Of a stretch of DNA of 64,000 nucleotides, positions 20,341-27,842 are shown one piece after another (within the stretch, counting starts at the first letter, position 1; each line of letters starts with the position of its first letter). The position numbers and the translations under genes were made by a program. The notes below the pieces were generated by a model. The model was not told the DNA's origin and did not search any database. It saw nothing but the letters and a program-made list of their open reading frames with translations. Source of the DNA: Shewanella mangrovi (lineage in GTDB: Bacteria; Pseudomonadota; Gammaproteobacteria; Enterobacterales; Shewanellaceae); NCBI RefSeq assembly GCF_000753795.1, contig NZ_JPEO01000010.1:62001-126000 (forward strand), in the 5' to 3' direction.

Positions 20341-20408
20341 GGTTAACGCCTACAACAGGGAGGTGGCAGGCGCTAGACTGACAATCCCGTTGCTTGTAAT
20401 TGTTAGGC
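20341..20408 (-). repeat. attC-like recombination site 4 (end of array)
   Basis: On the minus strand it starts GCCTAAC (fits RYYYAAC) overlapping the stop codon of the GRAM-domain gene, and ends GGCGTTAACC, with inner near-complementary segments (CAACGGG / CCCTGTTG). 68 bp, a usual attC length. It follows the cassette gene directly. Confidence 0.68.
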
Positions 20409-20738
20409 ATTTTTCTGTGCCTCAATTTCAGCAGCCCATTTTTCACGGCCGTACAATACGAAACAATATTCTTTCCCATCGGTTGCCAGAACTGCGAGCG
20501 AATTTGGAATTAGCGGTATTACCCCTAGAAATTTGGTCCAGCGAGGTTGGCACGATTGGATGTTTTTAACCTCGATGTTTGTGGATCCGGTTTGAACATT
20601 AAATTTATGCGATGTGAAGACAAGTCGTTGGGTTGTCAGAAATAGCTTCCCGCCTACGGCCTCGATTCCCCGTTGAAGATTTGCAGGACCTTCTTTAACA
20701 ATTTTCTCGCCATCACGTAATTCCATGTTCATACGCAT
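20403..20738 (-). CDS. GRAM/PH-like domain protein in an integron cassette
   Basis: A 111-residue protein with the GRAM-like beta pattern GEKIVKEGPANLQRGIEAVG, then GGKLFLTTQRLVFTSHKF and a final amphipathic helix. Bacterial GRAM-like proteins of this size are uncharacterised; membrane or lipid contact is a guess from the eukaryotic fold. It has no signal peptide. The start codon lies six bases after the recombination core of the preceding attC and the stop codon lies inside the following attC, as expected for a one-gene cassette. No clear ribosome site. Confidence 0.72.
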   Translation of the reverse strand: MRMNMELRDGEKIVKEGPANLQRGIEAVGGKLFLTTQRLVFTSHKFNVQTGSTNIEVKNIQSCQPRWTKFLGVIPLIPNSLAVLATDGKEYCFVLYGREKWAAEIEAQKNA

Positions 20739-20743
20739 CTTAT

Positions 20744-20816
20744 GCCTAACGCCCGCATTTTCGGCTGGTTTGGAGCGCAGCGGAAAACCAGTCCGGCAAC
20801 ATGCGCTTGTTATAGC
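20744..20816 (-). repeat. attC-like recombination site 3
   Basis: On the minus strand it begins GCTATAACAAGCGC and ends GCGGGCGTTAGGC, very like the ends of Vibrio cholerae repeats. The arms are complementary (GCGCATGTTGCCGG with CCGAAAATGCGGGC, and CTGGTTT with AAACCAG). 73 bp. It sits four bases after the ATPase stop codon and six bases before the next gene. Confidence 0.82.
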
Positions 20817-20819
20817 TCC

Positions 20820-22427
20820 TTACAATACAAGACCTTCAAACCCTGATGTTAGCGTCAAGAACTCTCTTACGTGCTGCTTGCTCAATATTTTACAATCCTG
20901 ATGATTGCTGTAATCCATAGCATTTACACCATTTATCTTGGAGTATTTATCGTTGCTATATTCTTCAGCTTTTAGTGTTGAGGTTAATATAGTCTGACCA
21001 TCTAAACTATTATATATTTCAAGCATCTTAGCCTCCTTTCCTGTTGATAGTTCTCCATCGCGAAATGAGTCAATCACAATAGGAAAGTTATGTTTAAGAA
21101 GCTTTCTAAGCGCAATAACTTTACAAAAGTAAAACTCTTGCCCTTCACTACCAGAAAAGGTTGAGTCCTTTTTAGTAAAAATATCCTCAAACACCAAGTT
21201 ACCGCTAGGATCTATCAACCTGTATAGATCGTTCATCTCCTTCAGCAGATTATTATCGAAACTCTTTCTTTCTTCTTTCAGAGAGTCATCTATGTTTGTA
21301 TGTGAATTAAGCTGATCCTCTAGTGCCTTTATTTGATTCGAAAGGGAAAATGCTTGGTCATCAAAATCCACCTCTGATATAACCTGCTCCTGATACAAAA
21401 CAATTTGTTGAAAATTAGGCGGTGTATCTTTCATTTCCTCATTTAGGTCTCTCTGCAATGAATTAATTTCACCAGAGAAATCCATAATTATATCGGTCTT
21501 TTTCCTAATATTGTGATCGATGGACTTCATGATGCCATTTCTCACATCTACATTACTTATTTCGAATGTTAGATCGTTATTGGAATACACTATCTTGTCA
21601 CTGCCACAGTCGCCACATCGAACATTGCCCTCACTGAGGTCTCTATTTAGTGAATTAAGCTCTGCAATGAGGTGTTCTAGCTTGGACTTTCTATTGATCT
21701 CTCTTTGCCGTGAACGTTTAAGTTTTGATATATTTTCATTTATCTTAGATATTCTTGTGATCTTTTCCTGAACGACTTCAGAGTCATACGTTCTAGAAGC
21801 TATTTCTGCAATATTGGGATTTTGTCTTATTATTGATATTTTTCTTCTAATCTCTTTAAGCTGAATTTTTAGGGAATTAATATTATCCTTTATGCTCTTT
21901 ATGTTGTCGATATTAATTTGGTTATCAGACAGCCCTGCCATATCATAAACCATAGATTTAAAGTCAGACTTGTTAAATTGCCCCTTACTTATAAGTCCGG
22001 ATGGATTTCTATTATCCTGACCAATAAAAAATAACTCATATAGTAAGCTCAAATCTACGAGCGTATGTCGACCTTCCTTTTGAATCCTGGGCACTGGAAA
22101 AACAAATTCATCTAAGAAGTACCTTGCCTCACCAACTGAATTGAATATCTGCATCGCATCTTCAGTTTTTATAGCAATAGAATTTCTTTTTCTTAAGAAC
22201 TCATAGGTGACATTGCCATGCTCAACCTCAGAATAGAAAAATTTATCTTTATAGTTGAAAGAGCTAGGAAAGATTGACTCATATCCCATTGAAAACATTA
22301 GCCCTTGCATGACTAGCGTTTTACCCCGGTTATTATCGTCACTAAAAATAACATTTAAGCCGTCGGTCAATCTGCCCTCAACAAACGCTTCCTCAGAATC
22401 GCCAAATGCAATTTTCTTAATCAGCAT
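20820..22427 (-). CDS. Coiled-coil ABC/SMC-like ATPase with zinc-hook-like CxxC, putative defence ATPase
   Basis: A 535-residue protein. The N terminus reads IKKIAFGDSEEAFVEGRLTD and LNVIFSDDNNRGKTLVMQGL, where NNRGKT is a degenerate Walker A as in Rad50/RecF-type ATPases. About residues 165-390 are charged helical coiled coil interrupted by one CGDCGSD motif (about 271-277), at the position of a zinc hook. The C-terminal head has EGQEFYFCKVIALRKLL (signature-like) and FPIVIDSFRDGELS (Walker B-like, IVIDSF). DUF2326-type and ABC-three-component ATPases share this plan. It overlaps the nuclease-like gene by 11 bases, so both are translated together. AT-rich relative to rimI. Role in phage defence is inferred. 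Confidence 0.8.
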   Translation of the reverse strand: MLIKKIAFGDSEEAFVEGRLTDGLNVIFSDDNNRGKTLVMQGLMFSMGYESIFPSSFNYKDKFFYSEVEHGNVTYEFLRKRNSIAIKTEDAMQIFNSVGEARYFLDEFVFPVPRIQKEGRHTLVDLSLLYELFFIGQDNRNPSGLISKGQFNKSDFKSMVYDMAGLSDNQINIDNIKSIKDNINSLKIQLKEIRRKISIIRQNPNIAEIASRTYDSEVVQEKITRISKINENISKLKRSRQREINRKSKLEHLIAELNSLNRDLSEGNVRCGDCGSDKIVYSNNDLTFEISNVDVRNGIMKSIDHNIRKKTDIIMDFSGEINSLQRDLNEEMKDTPPNFQQIVLYQEQVISEVDFDDQAFSLSNQIKALEDQLNSHTNIDDSLKEERKSFDNNLLKEMNDLYRLIDPSGNLVFEDIFTKKDSTFSGSEGQEFYFCKVIALRKLLKHNFPIVIDSFRDGELSTGKEAKMLEIYNSLDGQTILTSTLKAEEYSNDKYSKINGVNAMDYSNHQDCKILSKQHVREFLTLTSGFEGLVL

Positions 22428-23439
22428 TTGCTAACCCCGTCTTTACTAGCGAAATCATATAAAGCAATGTTTCCTTTGTTAAATACTCTGTTTTAATCTT
22501 AAAGTCTGACGTTAAACTCGAATAAACATCAAAAATATTATCATCGGGCTTCTCTTTAATTATCCTTATCAATATTTCTGTTGCTTTCCAAAACTCCCTA
22601 CAGCCGTTTTTATCGAAGAAGGCGCGACTAAGATTTTCATTACACTCTTGAAGTAAGTCCTTTCTTTCCTCTTCATCCTTGCCTATTAAAACGTCAAAAA
22701 AGCTAACAGGTATTCCGGGAAAAGAAAAAACATCAATACCAACTAGCCTGCTAATCAAAAGAGTGTTGATTTCTGTCTTTGTAATATGGCGATTGAATTT
22801 TAGAACTTCAGAAGGATGATTTATTTTTTCGTTTTCTATGTATGAGTTCTTCAGGGAGTTCTGAGCGTTTCTGATTTCTATAAATATGCGATCGTATATC
22901 TCTTCAGAAATGGATCTCTTATTTTTAAATTTAGAAATCTTCTTTATATATGTACTTACTCTCTTATTATCTTCAACGAAGGATATTTTCGACAGGAAAT
23001 CTATAAAAAGCGGTGGGGTCGTCCCAGATTTATCTCCATTTATTTTTTCTTTGAGTTTCTTTTCTATCCCCTTTCTTTGCTTTTCATTGATATTCGCGTA
23101 GCTGTAAATATTTAGAGAAGGGTTTATCAAATAGTCCCTATTAAGTTTAGGAATAAACAATATATACTCATAAAAACTAATAGTTGAGATGTAGTTGTCG
23201 TACAGCGTGGATAGACTTTCACCAATCTTAGACGGAGGGAGACTACTATGGTTTTTACTTTGAACATCCCAGAGCTTGCTGAAATCCATGTTAGAGCCTG
23301 TTACGTCATTGAAGCAATCCACAGTAATTATTTCAATTTCTTCACTATCACTTCTCATGCCCAGCAAATAAAGCATAGACTTAGTTTCAAAGTCTGAAGC
23401 TTTCTTGTTGTTAATTTCCGTGTTTTTGAAAATATACAA
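22417..23439 (-). CDS. Putative PD-(D/E)xK-type nuclease effector partnered with the ATPase
   Basis: A 340-residue protein. The first 110 residues contain FETKSMLYLLG, EIEIITVDCFNDVTG and LWDVQSKN. The order Glu, Asp, then QxK on a beta strand resembles the dsDNA nuclease domain of Cap4/DUF4297 proteins. The remaining 230 residues are helical, without a recognised family, and may contact the ATPase. Translation is taken from a TTG at 23439, because AGGAAG lies 6 bases upstream; the first internal ATG would delete the motif Glu region. It opens the two-gene cassette, 52 bases from attC site 2. Assignment rests on motif reading only. Confidence 0.65.
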   Translation of the reverse strand: MYIFKNTEINNKKASDFETKSMLYLLGMRSDSEEIEIITVDCFNDVTGSNMDFSKLWDVQSKNHSSLPPSKIGESLSTLYDNYISTISFYEYILFIPKLNRDYLINPSLNIYSYANINEKQRKGIEKKLKEKINGDKSGTTPPLFIDFLSKISFVEDNKRVSTYIKKISKFKNKRSISEEIYDRIFIEIRNAQNSLKNSYIENEKINHPSEVLKFNRHITKTEINTLLISRLVGIDVFSFPGIPVSFFDVLIGKDEEERKDLLQECNENLSRAFFDKNGCREFWKATEILIRIIKEKPDDNIFDVYSSLTSDFKIKTEYLTKETLLYMISLVKTGLANAD

Positions 23440-23490
23440 GCGGTTCTTCCTGATTTCTTAAGCTACGATTTCTAGTAATGACTGTATTTG

Positions 23491-23607
23491 GCTATAACGC
23501 CGTGGTCAGTGGGCCAGTGTAGTGGAGCATTTTTTATGGTAAAAGAGCGTAGCGATACCATAAAAAATGCGTAGCGCAACTGGCTCCACTGCACCACCTT
23601 GTTAGGC
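23491..23607 (-). repeat. attC-like recombination site 2 (long, with 15-bp perfect stem)
   Basis: Core-like ends GTTAGGC (23601-23607) and TATAAC (23493-23498) flank inner arms GTGGTCAGTGG / CCACTGCACCAC and a perfect 15-bp stem GCATTTTTTATGGTA / TACCATAAAAAATGC at the tip. 117 bp, near the length of Vibrio repeats. It begins five bases after the stop of the 125-residue gene. Confidence 0.82.
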
Positions 23608-23611
23608 GCAC

Positions 23612-23989
23612 CTACCACAAATCTAGCCGATTTATCTCAAACTCAACAGGATCTTCAGTTGGAAGATCTCCTATTTCAATGCAAAATCCATTAACCTGTA
23701 TGATGCCATTTTCTCGATCTACTACTGTGCCACAGCCAACATATGAATACGGCCCAGTTTGTTCAATTCGCTCTCTAGATTTATCTCTTTTAACCTCAGC
23801 ACTCCAGTCCGATAGATAGGCCGCCTTTACCTCTGCGTCGAGTACCCTCAAAAGATTCTCGACCTTGTCTCCCTCTTGGTATTCGCAAGGATGGCAGAAC
23901 ACTTGAATCATGGAGATGCCACTTTCAAGCGTAACGCACGCCGTTTCTTCTCCGTAGAATTCAACCTTTTTGACAGTGAGCTGATTCAT
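23612..23989 (-). CDS. Hypothetical cassette protein, 125 residues
   Basis: No family recognised. The protein is acidic, without signal peptide or membrane segment. It has two cysteines close together (VFCHPCEYQEGD, about residues 31-42) and a beta-rich C-terminal half (GTVVDRENGIIQVNGFCIEI). The ATG at 23989 lies seven bases after the GTTAGGC core of attC site 1, and its stop lies four bases before attC site 2, so it is a typical one-gene cassette. Proteins of this size and context are mostly uncharacterised. Confidence 0.7.
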   Translation of the reverse strand: MNQLTVKKVEFYGEETACVTLESGISMIQVFCHPCEYQEGDKVENLLRVLDAEVKAAYLSDWSAEVKRDKSRERIEQTGPYSYVGCGTVVDRENGIIQVNGFCIEIGDLPTEDPVEFEINRLDLW

Positions 23990-23995
23990 TTACTC

Positions 23996-24063
23996 GCCTA
24001 ACAGCTTATTCGTGCGCATGCGCGTTTACCTCGTTGGACCAGTAAAAACGCGCACAGTTAACT
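23996..24063 (-). repeat. attC-like recombination site 1 (upstream edge of the recognised array)
   Basis: On the minus strand it starts AGTTAAC and ends GTTAGGC. The arms TGCGCGTTTAC / GTAAAAACGCGCA pair around a 12-base loop. 68 bp. The next gene starts right after its GTTAGGC end, which fixes the orientation. No cassette gene can be recognised upstream (above 24063). Confidence 0.7.
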
Positions 24064-24601
24064 ATTTGTATGCAATGAACTTATCAGTATTTTACTAAAT
24101 TCACCATCTGGAAAAACGCGCATGCGCGTTTTCCAAACCTATTATCTAACCCATAGATTTTATAATTACATGATTTTAATGATATTTATCCACATTAGAA
24201 TGTGAAAACGCGCACGAACTTGGGATTAAAATCGCCATCATTTCAATATGACTGTATGTCTATCCAGTTTTTAGGCATCGCTCGGAATAGCAAGATTTGA
24301 GTGAAATGGATGAAAATTTTTAGGCGAGGAAGTCTGTGTTTGACTGCGCCACAGACAACGAATTAACTCGTTTTGGGGCATCGTCAAGTTAGCAGAACCG
24401 GCTGGGATTTTCCGAGTATGGAGTGGGACCAATTGAATGGCATCTCGTGTTGCTAAATGTATGGCATATCAAGCAACTCAGTGGTCAAAATGAGGCTAGA
24501 TGTCATCTACAGCAGTAGTGGCGATTCACATCAGCCTTATAGTCGATTTGTTCAGAGAGTATGCACCATTTTTTTAATTAAACTGAATTCTAATTAACCT
24601 G
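24064..24601. other. Non-coding region upstream of the cassette array, with repeated palindromic motif
   Basis: 538 bases without a supported gene on either strand and without an integrase gene. It holds a perfect 20-bp palindrome at 24113-24132 (AAAACGCGCATGCGCGTTTT) and a further AAAACGCGCA at 24205-24214; the same decamer is in attC site 1 (24045-24054). ATCTAAC at 24145-24151 fits an attC core (RYYYAAC), so decayed attC remnants are possible. TTTTTAGGC occurs twice (near 24270 and 24328). Confidence 0.55.
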
Positions 24602-25498
24602 TCAGGTTGGTAATTCCTGCAATAAACGCGTTACAAGGCCTCGAACTGTTGGGAGAAGCGGGTGTTCTGTAGACCTTGCAAGACTTACCAGTCCAAACAA
24701 TCCCGAATCTTTCATTGCTGGCTTTACGGGTAACTCAACAAGTTCAAGAGCCGCCCCCCTTACACCAAAAAGTATTGTATCGCTCGAGCTTGCCAATTCA
24801 ATTAGAGGTTCGAATTGATTGCTTCGCAGGCTTACGCAGTTGTCAGGATGGGCGGCAGGGCCATAGCTATCCACCATATAGTTTGCTATGCGTTCATTCA
24901 GCATGGTTAACGCAGCTATTGGGTAGTGACATATTTCATCAAAAGAAAGCGACTTTCGCGCTTGTAATGGGTGACCTTCACGACACATGAAGGCCCCGCC
25001 CTGTAGCGCAGCGATAGGTTCTATCCGAAAGTCATTTGATAAAGGCATTAAAAGAGTTGCGATTACAAGTACGTCTAAACGATGTTCCTTAAGGGATTCC
25101 AGCATGGATTCAGTACTTTCAACATGGCATTCAACACGAACACCGGGGTGATTAGTCGACATATATCTTAATAAAGGTGCTGTCAGAATTTTACTTGGCA
25201 TAGGGCCCATGCCTATACGAATCGCGCCCATCTCACCATTAATAATCGCTCTTGCGCGGTCTTTAAGATAATCAGCATCGTCAACGAGCGTGCGTACGTC
25301 TTCTTTAAGCGCCTTACCTAATGGCGTGAGTTCTGTATGTCTACCAATGCGTTCAAACAAGCGTTGCCCCATGTCTTCCTCAAGCGATTGAATACTTCGA
25401 GTAAGTGCTGGCTGTGTTAGGTTCACAAGTTCCGCAGCACGCCGAAACGAACCTGTTTCAGCAAGTGCCATAAAATGTCTAAGTTGAATGAGTGTCAT
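24602..25498 (-). CDS. LysR-family regulator divergent from the flavoprotein-tetraheme genes
   Basis: A 298-residue regulator. The helix-turn-helix is at residues 1-60 (MTLIQLRHFMALAETGSF, then VNLTQPALTRSIQSLEEDMG), followed by FERIGRHTELTPLG and a periplasmic-binding-protein-like effector domain. ATG 25498 is preceded by a GGGGGG ribosome-site-like run and gives the standard LysR N terminus; an upstream in-frame start would add an unusual extension. Divergent orientation and the 338-base gap suggest that it controls the reductase gene, with that enzyme's substrate as a possible inducer. Confidence 0.88.
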   Translation of the reverse strand: MTLIQLRHFMALAETGSFRRAAELVNLTQPALTRSIQSLEEDMGQRLFERIGRHTELTPLGKALKEDVRTLVDDADYLKDRARAIINGEMGAIRIGMGPMPSKILTAPLLRYMSTNHPGVRVECHVESTESMLESLKEHRLDVLVIATLLMPLSNDFRIEPIAALQGGAFMCREGHPLQARKSLSFDEICHYPIAALTMLNERIANYMVDSYGPAAHPDNCVSLRSNQFEPLIELASSSDTILFGVRGAALELVELPVKPAMKDSGLFGLVSLARSTEHPLLPTVRGLVTRLLQELPT

Positions 25499-25836
25499 CA
25501 GCCCCCCGTTGACTATCCAGATCAACCTTAGGTCACAAAACAATCTTTAGTTTGATTTATGCCAATAAATTAGTAGGTTGCAAATTTCTAAAGTAGTTTG
25601 TCAGCATGCAAAATCGATGAGTAAAAGTCATCGAATTCATAGAATTTCGCATTAGACGTTATTTATTTCAATCCCAATAATTCGCCCGTTATTCAAAACG
25701 TGAACAACTTCTTTTTCCGGTGGAAGTTAGTGATTTGGATGACGCGTTTCTAGCAGGCGGTGGCCAGTTGACGGCTCAGCTTGAACACTCGGAATTACAA
25801 ATTTCAACGAGTAACGAACACGAAAGGGCTTTACAT

Positions 25837-27348
25837 ATGGAACAACAAAATTCACGTCGCGAGATGATAAAAAAATGCCTCGCTGTAGCGGCTACTGCAG
25901 GTGCTGCCGGTACACTCTCAAATACCGTCTTATCAACGGCCAACGCCAAAGAAGCTAATACCGTTTCAACAATCGAGACCTTCGACTTGATTATTGTAGG
26001 TGCAGGTACTGGCGGTTTAGTAACAGCAATTGAAGCTTACGATCAAGGACTTAAACCTTTACTGATCGAAAAGATGGATTTGCCAGCAGGGAATAGTATT
26101 TATGCGCTAGGTGGTGTATGTGCGTGTGGTACTCGGTTTCAAAAAGAGGCTGGGATTGACGCAAATAAAGAAGATCTCTTCACTGACATGATGGCAGTAT
26201 CTGCTGGCCAAGCTGATCCTGCGCTTACTCGCACCTATGTAGAACAAGTCGGCGGGGCTGTCGACTGGCTGCAAGATACAGTTGGATTAAAGTTCCTCAA
26301 AATGATCCAAATGCCATACCCATTTTTAAACCGACTGCATCGCATTGATGGCGGTGGGATTACGGGTGGTGGCAAGTTAATCCGTTTGTTAGTCGCGGCA
26401 TGTAAAAAGCGCAATATCCCACTTCATTTCAATACTAAAGCAGTTGAACTTATCACCGACAGTTCGATGTCGGTTTCAGGAGTTAGAGCCCTGACAGATA
26501 ATGGTTTGGTTGACTTCAAGGCACGTGGGGGTGTGGTGATTGCCTCTGGCGGTTTTTCCGCAAATAGTGAAATGCTGACCGCCTATGTTGGTGGTGTTAT
26601 GGCAAAAATTCCTTTGCGTGGTTCTCCTTATGTCACTGGCGAAAACATATCACTGGCGAAACCATTGTTCGCGAAGTTGGTGAATCTAGATCAATTCCAT
26701 TGTGGTCCTATTTTGGCGGCTACTCACGTAAATCCAGCTGATGCTCTAAGCAACGGTCACGGTGTTATTCTCGATTTACGCGGTAAACGTATTATCGATG
26801 AATCAAATACTTATGTAACAAAGGCTCGCTTATTGCCTGTAGTTACTCCAGAAAACAAGGCTTACATATTATTAGACAGTAGATGGGCTAAAGCAGAACA
26901 CATGGTGAAGAAGTTCACCGAGAGCAATTCACCATTCTTCCAAGACAATACTGTAGAAGGTTTGGCAAACAAGGTGGGATTACCTGTAGATGCGGTTATC
27001 TCATCTGTGAATGGATATAACAATGCACTTAAGGACAATAAGCTGAAAGAGTTGACCCCTCCATGCAGCTACAAAACGCCAGAGCCTTTGGATCGCCCGC
27101 CTTATTATGCCTTCCCTTATGAAGCAGGTATGACCGCCACCTTCGGGGGACCGAAAATCAACGTGAGTGCCCAAGTTGTCAACATGGAAGACCGTCCTAT
27201 CAACGGGCTTTATGCCGTAGGTAACGCTGCTGGTGGTTTGTTCTTCAAAGACTATATCGGTGGAAGCCAATTAGCAGGTGCTACCGTATTTGGTCGCATT
27301 GCTGCCCGTCATATCGCGCAAATCTGTAAAAAAGCTAACAAAGCATAA
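25837..27348 (+). CDS. Tat-exported FAD-dependent reductase of the flavocytochrome c/fumarate reductase family, unusual active site
   Basis: A 503-residue periplasmic flavoprotein. A Tat signal is at residues 6-12 (SRREMIKK), with a hydrophobic Ala/Gly stretch and a cleavage region near TANAKEAN. The FAD-binding GxGxxG is in FDLIIVGAGTGGLVTAIEAY (about 47-66). The haem domain of Fcc3 is absent; the tetraheme cytochrome gene follows 12 bases downstream. At places where I recall Fcc3 having TTRD (catalytic Arg), HHTMGG and NRLGG, this protein has NTYVTK, TATFGG and KDYIGG. Fumarate is therefore an unlikely substrate. ATG 25837 has AAAGGG upstream; a longer frame opening at 25720 is rejected since it would bury the Tat signal. 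Confidence 0.88.
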   Translation: MEQQNSRREMIKKCLAVAATAGAAGTLSNTVLSTANAKEANTVSTIETFDLIIVGAGTGGLVTAIEAYDQGLKPLLIEKMDLPAGNSIYALGGVCACGTRFQKEAGIDANKEDLFTDMMAVSAGQADPALTRTYVEQVGGAVDWLQDTVGLKFLKMIQMPYPFLNRLHRIDGGGITGGGKLIRLLVAACKKRNIPLHFNTKAVELITDSSMSVSGVRALTDNGLVDFKARGGVVIASGGFSANSEMLTAYVGGVMAKIPLRGSPYVTGENISLAKPLFAKLVNLDQFHCGPILAATHVNPADALSNGHGVILDLRGKRIIDESNTYVTKARLLPVVTPENKAYILLDSRWAKAEHMVKKFTESNSPFFQDNTVEGLANKVGLPVDAVISSVNGYNNALKDNKLKELTPPCSYKTPEPLDRPPYYAFPYEAGMTATFGGPKINVSAQVVNMEDRPINGLYAVGNAAGGLFFKDYIGGSQLAGATVFGRIAARHIAQICKKANKA

Positions 27349-27360
27349 GGGGAAATAATA

Positions 27361-27702
27361 ATGAAAAATGCGTTAACCGTTTTTGCTCTGTTGGCAATGA
27401 ATTTTGTTTTCACTTCCAGCTCCATGGCTGATGAACACCTTGCAGACCGCCATCGTAAGTTACAGGTCAAGTGTGCAAGCTGTCATGGAGAAACCAAGCC
27501 TTTTACGGCACCAAAGATGGACAAGTGCTTAAGCTGTCATGGTGGTTCTTACGAGAAACTCGCCTCTAAGACTGCACACACACACCCTAATCCTCACTTC
27601 ACCCATATCGGCGACAAGGAATGTAGCTCATGCCATAAGGGGCATAAAGAGTCTCAGCTTTTCTGCAACGATTGCCACGCCTTCGATGTAAAAGTTCCTT
27701 AA
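27361..27702 (+). CDS. Small periplasmic tetraheme cytochrome c
   Basis: A 113-residue protein with signal peptide (residues 1 to about 23, ending SSSMADEH) and four CXXCH sites: CASCH, CLSCH, CSSCH and CNDCH. Further histidines (DRHRK, TAHTHPNPHFTHIGD) can supply the distal ligands. The spacing matches the tetraheme domain fused to flavin domains in Fcc3. Here the domain is encoded separately, so it is the likely electron donor to the flavoprotein, receiving electrons from CymA-like quinol oxidases encoded elsewhere. Same operon as the flavoprotein. Confidence 0.94.
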   Translation: MKNALTVFALLAMNFVFTSSSMADEHLADRHRKLQVKCASCHGETKPFTAPKMDKCLSCHGGSYEKLASKTAHTHPNPHFTHIGDKECSSCHKGHKESQLFCNDCHAFDVKVP

Positions 27703-27842
27703 GAGCTTTCTACCGATAGAGTCGTAGATAAGTGTTCTCTTAAACAGTCTGTTAAGTGGCTACTTATCGTCATGGACTCAATGTTTCCGACCTAATGAAT
27801 TTACTGAATAAGAAATAGTTATTTTTTAAGAAGAGTGAAATG

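Noticed and set aside
20341-24063. CRISPR array
   Set aside because: The repeated elements are few, long, variable and hairpin-forming, and are separated by genes and not by short spacers.
24064-24601. Integron integrase gene upstream of the cassettes
   Set aside because: No open frame of sufficient length and no tyrosine-recombinase motif on either strand.
25720-25836. Longer N terminus of the flavoprotein
   Set aside because: It would place a 39-residue acidic segment before the Tat signal, and the AAAGGG site points to the ATG at 25837.
25837-27348. Calling the flavoprotein fumarate reductase
   Set aside because: Key Arg and His positions of fumarate reductases appear to be replaced, so only a family-level name is justified.
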